Origin: Variovorax boronicumulans
GTDB taxonomy: Bacteria; Pseudomonadota; Gammaproteobacteria; Burkholderiales; Burkholderiaceae_C
Assembly (NCBI RefSeq): GCF_007677875.1
Contig: NZ_VEDO01000007.1
Location: forward strand, 124,001 to 188,000
Direction of reading: 5' to 3'
DNA length: 64,000 bases
Position numbers and translations under genes: made by a program. This document shows positions 36,791 through 44,854 of the stretch, piece by piece (the first letter of the stretch is position 1; each line of letters opens with the position of its first letter). The notes under the pieces are model-generated. The model saw only the letters and a list, made by a program, of their open reading frames with translations, was not told the DNA's origin and searched no databases.

Positions 36791-37690
36791 ATGGAGTTTC
36801 GGCAGGCATTCGACATGTGGAAGCACGCCCACCAGGCCGCGCACGAGGCGGAGTGCCAGGCACTGCGCGGTGGGCTCGTGGGCGACAACATCGAGGAGCG
36901 CCAGCGCGCCACGGCGCTGCGTCGTCACGTCTCGCAGCGCCTGCGGGTGTTGCTGGGCGCCAGCGCCGCCGCGGCAGCGGCATGCCGCCCCGAGCCGCAT
37001 GCGATCGACGGCCGTTTCCCCGCGGCCGACCCGCTGCCGCCCGACCGCGTCGCGGACCGGGTGCGGCATGCCATTTGCCTCGCTCCGGCCACCTGCGGGG
37101 CGGACCAGCCCCGCGGCACCGGCCCCCGGGCCCCGACGCAGGAAACCACCATGACAGACCCCGACAACACCCTTCCCACGCATGCGAGCGCTGGCGATCC
37201 GCCGCCCACGGCCGGCAGCGCCGCCGACCGCGGCACCACGCGCACGGTCGTCGACGACGACGAGGCCCTGCGCCTGCCGCACGAGCGCGACGAGTCCAGC
37301 GACAGCGGCGTGCGCGCACCCAACGAGTTCATGCGCCAGGCCGGGCGGGAACTGGCCAGCGGCCAGGCCGACCCGCCGCGCGGGCCCGCGACCCAGCAGC
37401 GCTACAGCGACCTGACGGCCCAGGCCGGCAGCCGGGAGGCGCCCCTTGGCGCCGATGGGCCGGTGCAGCGGGCCGACGGTTTGCCAGGGCCCGATCGCTC
37501 GACCGACGACGGGCGGCACGCCGAACCGCCCGATGCCGGGCGCGCCGGCAAGCGCGCCGTGCTGCACCGCGCCCGTGCCGACCACGCCATCAAGGGCGAA
37601 CCCACGAGCGGCCTGCCCGAGCAGCACGAGCGCGGGCGCGCCGAAGACGTGGTCCCGCCGCCGCAGGGCCAGACCGACCAGACGCGTTGA
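36791..37690 (+). CDS. hypothetical protein, two segments joined in frame
   Basis: 299 residues from the ATG at 36791. Segment 1 (1-65) is helical: EFRQAFDMWKHAHQAAHEAE and ERQRATALRRHVSQRLRVLL. A low-complexity stretch follows to residue 120. Segment 2 starts at an internal Met (37151, MTDPDNTLPTHA) that has its own ribosome site CAGGAAACC and is a polar, disordered-looking protein with LPHERDESSDSGVRAPNEFM and GRAGKRAVLHRARADHAIKG. No stop separates them, so either one protein is made or segment 2 (179 residues) is translated alone. No known family recognised. A strong terminator follows at 37818. Confidence 0.6.
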   Translation: MEFRQAFDMWKHAHQAAHEAECQALRGGLVGDNIEERQRATALRRHVSQRLRVLLGASAAAAAACRPEPHAIDGRFPAADPLPPDRVADRVRHAICLAPATCGADQPRGTGPRAPTQETTMTDPDNTLPTHASAGDPPPTAGSAADRGTTRTVVDDDEALRLPHERDESSDSGVRAPNEFMRQAGRELASGQADPPRGPATQQRYSDLTAQAGSREAPLGADGPVQRADGLPGPDRSTDDGRHAEPPDAGRAGKRAVLHRARADHAIKGEPTSGLPEQHERGRAEDVVPPPQGQTDQTR

Positions 37691-37817
37691 GCCGCCGGTT
37701 CGCGCCTGCGCGGCCTGTCCCACAGGCGCTGTCGAACGCTTCCGGCTGGCCTGTGTTGCCCACCGCGCCAGACTGGCCATGGGTCTCGTCCTGGACCCAC
37801 ATTGCTTGCAGGGGTGT

Positions 37818-37848
37818 GCGCCCGCCACGCGTGGCGGGCGCTTTTTTT
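37818..37848 (+). terminator. Rho-independent terminator
   Basis: Perfect palindrome GCGCCCGCCA-CGCG-TGGCGGGCGC (10-base stem, 4-base loop) followed by seven T. It ends the transcript of the hypothetical gene at 36791-37690 and lies 48 bases before the next start codon. Confidence 0.9.
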
Positions 37849-37896
37849 CTTTGCCCCCGCTACCCTCCCGCTTCTCTGTCGGTGCGAAAGATCGCC

Positions 37897-38412
37897 ATGC
37901 CCACTTCGACGGACCCCACATCTCCCCGCACAACGGCCGTGCACGGCCTGGTGTCCGGCAGCCTGGCCAGCCTGCTGTCCAGCGCCGTGCTGGCCTGGGC
38001 CGGCCGCCGCGAGAACGCCAGTGCGGTCGCGCCGCTCAACGCCGTGAGCCACTGGTACTGGGGCGACGAGGCCTTGCACCACGACCGGGCCGACCTGGCG
38101 CACACGGCCACGGGCTACGCCACCCACCATGCCACCTCGGTCTTCTGGGCGGGCCTGTTCGCTCTGGCCTGCCGCCGGCAACCGGGGCTCCGCGAGGGCC
38201 AGGGCGCGCTGCTGGGCAGCGCGGCCACCAGCGCGCTGGCCTGCTTCGTCGACTTCGCGCTCACGCCCCGGCGTTTCACGCCGGGCTTCGAGCACCGACT
38301 GTCCCGGCCCGCGCTGGCCGGGGTCTATGCAGCGTTCGCGCTGGGTCTGTGGCTGGGCACGCGGGCCGTGCAGCGCCCTGGCGACGCCCGCCCGCCCGGG
38401 CCTGCGCGGTGA
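37897..38412 (+). CDS. hypothetical integral membrane protein
   Basis: 171 residues with about four hydrophobic segments (GLVSGSLASLLSSAVLAWAG, ATSVFWAGLFALACR, ALLGSAATSALACFVDFAL, LAGVYAAFALGLWLG). The polar motif LNAVSHWYWGDEALHHDRAD near 46 and LTPRRFTPGFEHRLSR near 123 look conserved. Family not named. Overlaps the following SDR gene by 4 bases, so co-translated. Confidence 0.72.
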   Translation: MPTSTDPTSPRTTAVHGLVSGSLASLLSSAVLAWAGRRENASAVAPLNAVSHWYWGDEALHHDRADLAHTATGYATHHATSVFWAGLFALACRRQPGLREGQGALLGSAATSALACFVDFALTPRRFTPGFEHRLSRPALAGVYAAFALGLWLGTRAVQRPGDARPPGPAR

Positions 38413-39710
38413 GCAGCAGGCCGCTGCGCATCCTCGTCACGGGCGCCACGGGCCTGATCGGCGGGGCGCTGGCGCGCGCGCTGCTGCTGCAGGGCCACAC
38501 CGTGGTCGCTGCGCTGCGCGCGCCAGCGCTGCACCCGGCACACGCTTGCATGGACGTGCTGCAGGCCGATCTGGCCGACGTGCCGCCGGCGCAGTGGTGG
38601 GCCGAGCGGCTGCGTGGCGTGGACCTGGTCGTCAACGCGGTCGGCATCTTCCGCGAGCAGGGCCGCCAGCGCTTCGACACCCTGCACACGCGCGCGCCCA
38701 TCGCGCTGTTCGAAGGTGCGGCCCAGGCCGGCGTGGGCCGGGTGGTGCAGCTGTCGGCGCTGGGCAGCGACGCGCAGGCCACCAGCGCCTACCACCGCAG
38801 CAAGCACGCGGCCGACGCCGCCCTGCGCGCCCTTCCCCTGCAGGCGCTGGTCGTGCAGCCTTCGCTGGTGCATGCCGCGCAAGGTGCCAGCACGCGGCTG
38901 TTCCACGGCCTGGCCGCGCTGCCGCTGCTGGCGCTGCCGGCCACGCGGGCGCGCGTGCAGCCCGTGCACCTGGACGACCTCGTGCAGGCGGTCCTGCGCT
39001 GGATCGGCGACCCGGCCGCACCGGCCATGACGCTGGCCGCCGTGGGCCCGCAGCCGCTGGAGCTGCCCGCCTACCTGGCGGCCTTGCGACGCGCGCTCGG
39101 ATGGCGCCGGCCGGCCTGGGTGCTGCCGGTGCCGCCGCGCCTGGCCATCGCCGCCGCCGGCGTGCTCGGGCGCTTGCCCGGGGCGGTGGTCGACGCCGAA
39201 GCGGTGCGCATGCTGCTGCGCGGCAACACCGCCGATGCCGGGCCCATCACGGGCCTGCTGGGCCACGCGCCGCGGCCGCCCGCGGATTTCATCGTGCCAT
39301 GCGAGCGGCCCGCGCTGCGCCAGTCCGCAGCGCTGCAGGCACTGCTGCCCCTGGGTCGCGCCAGCGTGGCGCTGGTCTGGCTCTGGACCGCCGCGGTCTC
39401 CCTCAGCCTGTACCCGGTGGCCGCCAGCCTCGCCCTGCTGGCCGACTTCGGGCTGCACGGCCGGCCGGCCCTGCTGGCGCTGTACGCGGGCGCCCTGCTC
39501 GACCTGTTGCTCGGCCTGGCCACGCTGCTCGCGCCGCGGCGCCACTTGGGGCGCGTGTGGTGCGCGCAGCTCGTGGTCATCGTGGGCTACACCGCCCTCA
39601 TCACGCTGCGCATGCCGCAGTGGTGGCTGCATCCCTATGGCCCGCTCTCCAAGAACCTGCCCATGCTGGCCCTGATCGGCGTGCTGTGGGCCACGCAGCG
39701 CCGGCGCTGA
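38409..39710 (+). CDS. SDR/NAD(P)-binding protein with C-terminal DoxX-like membrane domain
   Basis: 433 residues. N-terminal extended SDR-like Rossmann domain (ILVTGATGLIGGALARALLL at 8-27, then VDLVVNAVGIFREQGRQRF and YHRSKHAADAALRALPLQAL), so it binds NAD(P). Residues 310-430 hold four membrane helices like the DoxX-type domain found in this fusion family. Start is GTG at 38409 overlapping the previous stop. The DUF2269 gene 6 bases downstream is a common partner. Substrate unknown. Confidence 0.83.
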   Translation: MSSRPLRILVTGATGLIGGALARALLLQGHTVVAALRAPALHPAHACMDVLQADLADVPPAQWWAERLRGVDLVVNAVGIFREQGRQRFDTLHTRAPIALFEGAAQAGVGRVVQLSALGSDAQATSAYHRSKHAADAALRALPLQALVVQPSLVHAAQGASTRLFHGLAALPLLALPATRARVQPVHLDDLVQAVLRWIGDPAAPAMTLAAVGPQPLELPAYLAALRRALGWRRPAWVLPVPPRLAIAAAGVLGRLPGAVVDAEAVRMLLRGNTADAGPITGLLGHAPRPPADFIVPCERPALRQSAALQALLPLGRASVALVWLWTAAVSLSLYPVAASLALLADFGLHGRPALLALYAGALLDLLLGLATLLAPRRHLGRVWCAQLVVIVGYTALITLRMPQWWLHPYGPLSKNLPMLALIGVLWATQRRR

Positions 39711-39716
39711 AGCGCG

Positions 39717-40181
39717 ATGGACTACCTCCCGCTGAAGTGGCTGCACGTCCTGTCGTCCACGGTGCTGTTCGGCACCGGCATCGGCACGGCCTTCTACCTG
39801 CTCGTGGCCAGCCTGAGCCGCGACGTGGCCTTGACGGCCGGCGTCACCCGCTGGGTGGTGCGGGCCGACTGGCTGTTCACCGCCACCACGGCCGTGCTGC
39901 AACCGCTCACGGGCTGGTGGCTCATGCACCTGGCGGGATTCCCGGCGACGGCCCGCTGGCTCCAGTGGTCGATCGGCCTGTACGTGCTGGCCATCGCCTG
40001 CTGGCTGCCCGTGGTCTGGCTGCAGATGCGCCTGCGCGACGTGGCGGCCGAGGCACAGCGCGGCGGCACGCCGCTGCCCGCGTCCTACTGGCGCTACTTC
40101 CGCTGGTGGTTCGCGCTGGGCGTGCCGGCTCTGGGTGCCTTTCTCGGCATCTTCTGGCTCATGGTGGCCAAGCCGGCATGA
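39717..40181 (+). CDS. DUF2269 family integral membrane protein
   Basis: 154 residues, four membrane helices. N-terminal LPLKWLHVLSSTVLFGTGIG carries the conserved His of DUF2269 and heme-binding-like membrane proteins; WLFTATTAVLQPLTGWWLMH follows. Six bases after the SDR gene in the same operon, which suggests the pair forms a membrane redox unit. Function of the family is not established. Confidence 0.85.
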   Translation: MDYLPLKWLHVLSSTVLFGTGIGTAFYLLVASLSRDVALTAGVTRWVVRADWLFTATTAVLQPLTGWWLMHLAGFPATARWLQWSIGLYVLAIACWLPVVWLQMRLRDVAAEAQRGGTPLPASYWRYFRWWFALGVPALGAFLGIFWLMVAKPA

Positions 40182-40351
40182 GCGCCTGTTCCTGTCTGTC
40201 AATCCGCTCCCACACGCGCACCGGGCCGGCGCCGGGAGCGGGCCGCCGGCCCAGCCCTACACCGGCGCGCCGGCCTGGCCTCCACCATCACCGCGCCGCG
40301 TCGCTTCCGGGCGGCGTGTCACATCGTTCAACCTGCCCCAGGAGCCCACCC

Positions 40352-40846
40352 ATGGCCGTCAAGACCGTCCAGGAACTGTTCATCCACGAACTCTCCGACA
40401 CCTACAGCGCCGAAAAGCAGATGACGCGCTCGCTGCCCAAGATGGCACGTGCCGCTGCCGACGAACAGCTCGCGCAGGCTTTCCGCGACCACCTCGAGGA
40501 AACGCGCACCCAGGTCGAGCGCATCGACCAGATCGTCGAGCTCACGGGCCTGAAGCTCAAACGCATCAAGTGCGCAGCGATGGAAGGTCTGGTCGAGGAA
40601 GGCAACGACCTCATCGACGAGATCGACAAGGGCCCGGTGCTGGACGTGGCGCTGATCGGCGCGGCCCAGAAGGTCGAGCATTACGAGATCGCCAGCTACA
40701 CCACGCTGGTGCTGCTGGCCACCAAGCTGGGCCTGACCGACGCCGTGCCGCTGCTCGAAGCTTCCCTGGCCGAGGAGAAGGCCACCGACGAGAAGCTCGG
40801 CACGCTGGGCCAGGCGTCATCGATCGAGGAAGCCGTCGAAAGCTGA
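40352..40846 (+). CDS. DUF892 ferritin-like protein (YciE/YciF family)
   Basis: 164 residues. Starts VKTVQELFIHELSDTYSAEK, the DUF892 signature, and has the paired helices of a ferritin-like bundle with Glu/His candidates in LEETRTQVERIDQI and AAQKVEHYEIASYTTL. Family members are stress-induced in enterobacteria. CAGGAG precedes the ATG. The ZIP transporter starts 5 bases after it, so metal handling and this protein are linked. Confidence 0.92.
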   Translation: MAVKTVQELFIHELSDTYSAEKQMTRSLPKMARAAADEQLAQAFRDHLEETRTQVERIDQIVELTGLKLKRIKCAAMEGLVEEGNDLIDEIDKGPVLDVALIGAAQKVEHYEIASYTTLVLLATKLGLTDAVPLLEASLAEEKATDEKLGTLGQASSIEEAVES

Positions 40847-40851
40847 CCGCG

Positions 40852-41745
40852 ATGCACGCGCCCGTGGCTGCCGGCACGCTGCGCCCCTGGCGCCGCGCGC
40901 TGGGCACGTTGATCCTCGTGCTGGGCCTTGGGCTGCTCGCGCTGCGGGCCTGGCAGGCGCTGCCCTGGGACGACCCGCGCCTTCTGGGTGCGCTGGCCGG
41001 CGGCGGCATGGCCGCGCTGGCCACGGCGCTGGGCACGCTGCCGGTGCTGCTGCGCCAGCAGATGTCGCAGCGCACCTGCGACACGCTGCTGGGCTTTGGC
41101 GCGGGTGTGATGCTGGCGGCCTGCGCCTTCTCGCTGGTGCTGCCGGCGCTGGCCGCGGCCAAGGCCCAGGGCGCCGGTCCGTGGGGGGCAGGCGGCCTGG
41201 TCGGCAGCGCGCTGCTGCTGGGCGCGGCGCTGCTCATGCTGATCGACCGGCTGCTGCCGCACGAACACTTCGTCAAAGGCACCGAAGGGCTGCGCGCGCG
41301 TTCGCTGCGCCGGGCGTGGCTGTTCGTGCTGGCCATCGCGCTGCACAACTTTCCCGAAGGCCTGGCCATCGGTGTGGGCTACGGCGGTGCCGACCACTTC
41401 GGCGCCAACGCGCTGGCCACCGGCATCGCGATCCAGGACGTTCCCGAAGGCATGGTCGTGGCGCTGGCCCTGCGCAGCGTGGGCTACGGGCGTTGGCTCA
41501 GCGCCGGCATCGGCATCGCCTCCGGCCTCATCGAGCCTGTGGCCGCCGTGCTGGGCGCCGCGCTGATGGCCGTGTCTGCCGGCCTGCTGCCCTGGGGTCT
41601 CGCGGCGGCGGCAGGTGCCATGCTGTTCGTGATCAGCCACGAAATCATTCCCGAATCGCACCGCCAGGGCCACGAGGCCTTCGCCACCGGCGGGCTGCTG
41701 CTGGGCTTCGTGCTCATGATGGTGCTGGACACGGCGCTGGGCTGA
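40852..41745 (+). CDS. ZIP family divalent metal transporter
   Basis: 297 residues, eight or more helices. The intramembrane metal site is clear: ALHNFPEGLAIGVGYGGADH near 165, IAIQDVPEGMVVALALR near 195 and FVISHEIIPESHRQGHE near 262. A cytoplasmic loop has HEHFVKGTEG. Imports zinc, iron or manganese in relatives. Directly behind the DUF892 gene and within the region that contains a Mn-catalase, so Mn or Fe supply is a reasonable guess. Confidence 0.9.
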   Translation: MHAPVAAGTLRPWRRALGTLILVLGLGLLALRAWQALPWDDPRLLGALAGGGMAALATALGTLPVLLRQQMSQRTCDTLLGFGAGVMLAACAFSLVLPALAAAKAQGAGPWGAGGLVGSALLLGAALLMLIDRLLPHEHFVKGTEGLRARSLRRAWLFVLAIALHNFPEGLAIGVGYGGADHFGANALATGIAIQDVPEGMVVALALRSVGYGRWLSAGIGIASGLIEPVAAVLGAALMAVSAGLLPWGLAAAAGAMLFVISHEIIPESHRQGHEAFATGGLLLGFVLMMVLDTALG

Positions 41746-41935
41746 GGGCCATCAGGCGCATGCGCCCACCCGCCCGGCAAAGCTTGCCGCAAAACCTGCG
41801 GCCCCTGCGCGCCGTGACGACAGCGCCGTCTGACATGCCGCCGCATGCCGAGGTGCAGCGTAGCGTCGCGGGCGGGCACGCAACTTGCCGCGCGACCAGG
41901 CCCACGCGGCACACCGCAACTTCCACGAGGACAGC

Positions 41936-42502
41936 ATGACGAACCAGGCCAGGCCACAGACGGGCCCGACGCAGCAACAGCCCCAGGGCCCTGGCGACCT
42001 GGCACCGGCGCCACCGCCCGGCACCGGACAGCCCGCGCGCCGCGCGCCGGCCGATGCCCCGACCACCGCCTACGAGTACCCGGCCGGCGAACGCGGCGCA
42101 CCCGCCGCGGAGCACGAGCGCCAGCAGCGCGCGGTGCTGAGCGGTCCCTCGCGGGACGACGCCGCGCGCGGCGAGCCGCGCCGCAGCCCCACGTCGCTTC
42201 CGGACAACCATCCACAGGAGGACAGCATGGCCACACCCAACCCTTCCCCCACGCCCGCCGATCTGCAGCAGGCCCCGGCGACGCTGCCCGAAGGCCCCAA
42301 CGTGGCGCCCAGCCTGCACGAGCACGAGGCCGCGCAGGGCCGCACGCAGGACGGTGCCGACGCGGCCGGTGGCCGTGAAGAACGCATCCGCGCCGCGGCC
42401 TACGCACTGTCCGCCGGGCGCGGCTTCGCACCCGGCGGTGAAGTCGAGGACTGGCTGCAGGCCGAACGCCAGGTCGACGGCAGCGGCGACAGCGCGCCCT
42501 AA
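41936..42502 (+). CDS. DUF2934 domain protein with in-frame N-terminal segment
   Basis: 188 residues from the ATG at 41936, which has ribosome site GAGGA. The first 97 residues are Pro/Gln/Ala-rich and disordered. An internal ATG at 42227 has a stronger ribosome site and begins a 91-residue form ending in the DUF2934 helix pair REERIRAAAYALSAGRGFAP then GGEVEDWLQAERQVDG. The two start regions read almost the same (GAGGACAGCATG). No stop lies between them, so a long and a short product are both possible. Convergent 4-base overlap with the next gene. Confidence 0.65.
   Translation: MTNQARPQTGPTQQQPQGPGDLAPAPPPGTGQPARRAPADAPTTAYEYPAGERGAPAAEHERQQRAVLSGPSRDDAARGEPRRSPTSLPDNHPQEDSMATPNPSPTPADLQQAPATLPEGPNVAPSLHEHEAAQGRTQDGADAAGGREERIRAAAYALSAGRGFAPGGEVEDWLQAERQVDGSGDSAP
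42217..42229 (+). promoter_or_regulatory. internal Shine-Dalgarno and start for short DUF2934 protein
   Basis: AGGAGGACAGCATG: a full AGGAGG core 5-6 bases before an in-frame ATG at 42227. It is the strongest ribosome site in this part of the window and lies inside an open frame that began at 41936. Confidence 0.65.
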
Positions 42503-44841
42503 TTGGTGGCGCACGCCGCCGCGGGGTGCAGCAGTGCCCGCACCGTCTGCGCACGGCCTTCCCAGCTGCAGCGCGCGAGCATGGCCTGGATGCGCGCGTG
42601 CCGGTGCAGGTCGTGCACGCCCTGGCGCTGGAGCGCGGCCTCGCAAGCCCGCACGAAGCCGGCCGCGTCCTCTGCGGTGTCGACCACCGCGGCGTACAGG
42701 TCGTGCACGTCGGGCAAGGGCACGCTGACCACCGGCTTGCCAGCGGCAAGGAACTCCAGCAGCTGTGGCGGATGTGCCAGTTCGGTGTGGGCATCGCGGT
42801 GCCAGGCCAGCAGGCCCAGCTGCACGCGCGCCAGCAGGGCCGGCAGCAGGCTGTAGGGCTGCGCGCCCAGCCAGTGCAGGTTGGGCCGTTGCGGCAGCGG
42901 CGTGTCCGCCGGCAGCGCGACCGGGCCGATCAGCACGAGCTGCCAGTGCGGCCGCGCATCGGCGATGGCGGCCAGCAGGGCCAGGTCCACATGGGTGCCG
43001 ATGCGGCCCACGTGGCAGAGCACGGGCCCGACCAGGCCGCCGAGCAGGCGCGCGGCCTCCTGCGCTTCGCTGCCACCGGACGCCACGGCCGCCGGCGCGA
43101 AGTGCGCGGCGTCCACGGCCTGGAACAGGCTTTCCACGCCGGGGCGCTGCCGTGCCAGCGCGCGCGCCAGTGCCGGGCCGGCCGCGCAGACCTGCGCCGC
43201 CTTGCGCAGCAGACGCGCCTGCTGCAGCCGCCAGCGCGGTTCCGCAGCGCCCAGTGGAGGGCCCTCGGCACAGTCGTAGACCGCGGGACGCAGGCGCAGC
43301 GCGCGCAGCAGCGGCAGGCACAGCGGCGTGCAGGCCCAGGCCAGCGCACCGGATGGCAACGCCGGGGCCAGCAGCGCGGCCAGGGCGTGTGGTGGCGCAC
43401 CGTCGAAACCGCCCGCAGTCCCCGGCAGCAGCGGTTGCAGCACCTCCACGCCCGGCCAGGGGCAGCTGCGCAGCAACCGTGCCGGCCCATCGCCCGCCAC
43501 GGGCGGCTCGACGACCACGATGCGGTGGTCGGCCGCCAGTGCGGTCATCAGGTGCAGCGTGCGATGCTGCAGCAGGTCCCAGGGGCGGTGCGAGAACACG
43601 GCCAGCGTGGGCGGTTCCGGTGCCGCTGCCGGTTCCGGCAGGCGCTGCTGCCACAGGGCCAGAGCGCGCGCATAGGGGCGGTGCAGCACCCGCTCGAAGG
43701 GCGTGCGCGCGGCCGGCGCTGGCGCCACGTCCCACAGGCCGCTGTGGTGCCAGGCGCTGGCGTCGTTCCAGTCCGGCCGGTCGACCAGGGGATACAGGCA
43801 CAGGCCCAGCAGCGGCACGCCGGCGGCGCGCGCCCGCGCCGCCTGGCAGGCCACGTCGCTGAGCCAGGCGGCCCGGCCCGCGCCCACGTGGCTGGTCTCT
43901 GCCACCAGCAACGGTCGGCCGTAGCGCTGCCAGGCGTCCTGCAGCAACGCGTCCAGGCCGCGCCGGCGCGGGTCGCGCACGTGCCACCACAGGCGCTCTT
44001 CGGTTTCCACTTCCCATTGCCCGCTGTGGTAGTGGTTGACGCCCAGCAGGTCCAGCATGCCCGGGCCGCCGCCGAGGCCCGGTTCGGCGCGGCCGGCCAG
44101 CAGGTCCCAGGCCTGCCACTGGTACCCGGCCACCTGCGCGGCCAGCGGCGCCAGTTCGGGCCGGCCGGCCGGCGCCACCACGTGCACGAGCGGCTCGACC
44201 TGCAGGAAGCGCGCCTGCGGATCGATGCGGCGCACGGCCTCGGTGGCCGCCAGCGTGGCACGCACGAGCCGGCGCTTGACCTCGTAGCCGCTGGCGCGCG
44301 TGCTGGGCCGGCGTCCCTCGGCGCCCTGGTAGGCGCCGAGCATGTTGGTGTGGGCGACGGCCCACGACAGGAAGCTGATCTCGTTGACCAGGGTGTAGAT
44401 GGGCGGCTCGGCGCCCTGCCCGCCCAGCGCCTGCGCCACGACCGCGGCGAAGGCGGCGAAGCGGTCGATCAGCGCGTCGTCGCGCAGGTCCACGTCGGGC
44501 GGCGTGCCGTAGTGCATCACGGTCCACAGGATCTGCAGGCCATGGCGGCGTGCACAGCGCGCCATGCGCAGGGGGCGCGCCAGGTCGAACACGCCGGGGC
44601 GTGGCTCGCACAGGCGCCAGCCGATGCTCTCGCGCACGGTGCGCAGGCCGGCCGCAGCGGCGCGGGCATAGTCGTCCTCCAACTGCGACAGGTGGCCATG
44701 CGCGCTCGCCATGTCGAGCGGCCGGCGCTGCGGATCCAGGTGGTCGGCGCCCTCGAAGCCGCCCATCCAGAACGAGCGCAGCGCCAGGGGCTGTTCCCAT
44801 GCGGGGGTGCCGCCCGCCTGCCTGTCCGGGGTTTCCTGCAC
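42499..44841 (-). CDS. glycoside hydrolase (clan GH-A) fused to GT-B glycosyltransferase
   Basis: 780 residues. Residues 20-385 are a TIM-barrel glycosidase of the beta-glucosidase/GH1-like type: acid/base Glu154 in IYTLVNEISFLSWA and nucleophile Glu315 in LLVAETSHVGAG, with a family-like LDLLGVNHYHSGQWE between. Residues 412-780 are a GT-B transferase (LAVFSHRPWDLLQHRTLHLM, LPQRPNLHWLGAQPY, LLEFLAAGKPVVSVPLPD). The transferase half is paralogous to the separate gene at 45777-46913. No signal peptide, so cytoplasmic. It may build and trim the same glycan. Two genes away is nadE; glf and an ABC exporter lie at 52-55 kb. Confidence 0.8.
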   Translation of the reverse strand: MQETPDRQAGGTPAWEQPLALRSFWMGGFEGADHLDPQRRPLDMASAHGHLSQLEDDYARAAAAGLRTVRESIGWRLCEPRPGVFDLARPLRMARCARRHGLQILWTVMHYGTPPDVDLRDDALIDRFAAFAAVVAQALGGQGAEPPIYTLVNEISFLSWAVAHTNMLGAYQGAEGRRPSTRASGYEVKRRLVRATLAATEAVRRIDPQARFLQVEPLVHVVAPAGRPELAPLAAQVAGYQWQAWDLLAGRAEPGLGGGPGMLDLLGVNHYHSGQWEVETEERLWWHVRDPRRRGLDALLQDAWQRYGRPLLVAETSHVGAGRAAWLSDVACQAARARAAGVPLLGLCLYPLVDRPDWNDASAWHHSGLWDVAPAPAARTPFERVLHRPYARALALWQQRLPEPAAAPEPPTLAVFSHRPWDLLQHRTLHLMTALAADHRIVVVEPPVAGDGPARLLRSCPWPGVEVLQPLLPGTAGGFDGAPPHALAALLAPALPSGALAWACTPLCLPLLRALRLRPAVYDCAEGPPLGAAEPRWRLQQARLLRKAAQVCAAGPALARALARQRPGVESLFQAVDAAHFAPAAVASGGSEAQEAARLLGGLVGPVLCHVGRIGTHVDLALLAAIADARPHWQLVLIGPVALPADTPLPQRPNLHWLGAQPYSLLPALLARVQLGLLAWHRDAHTELAHPPQLLEFLAAGKPVVSVPLPDVHDLYAAVVDTAEDAAGFVRACEAALQRQGVHDLHRHARIQAMLARCSWEGRAQTVRALLHPAAACATN

Positions 44842-44854
44842 GCGGGCGATCCGG

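Noticed and set aside
41714-44800. Minus-strand open frame of over 1000 codons overlapping the GH-GT fusion in another frame
   Set aside because: The neighbouring frame carries both catalytic Glu of a glycosidase and GT-B motifs; this frame is Ala/Arg/Gly repeats without motifs.
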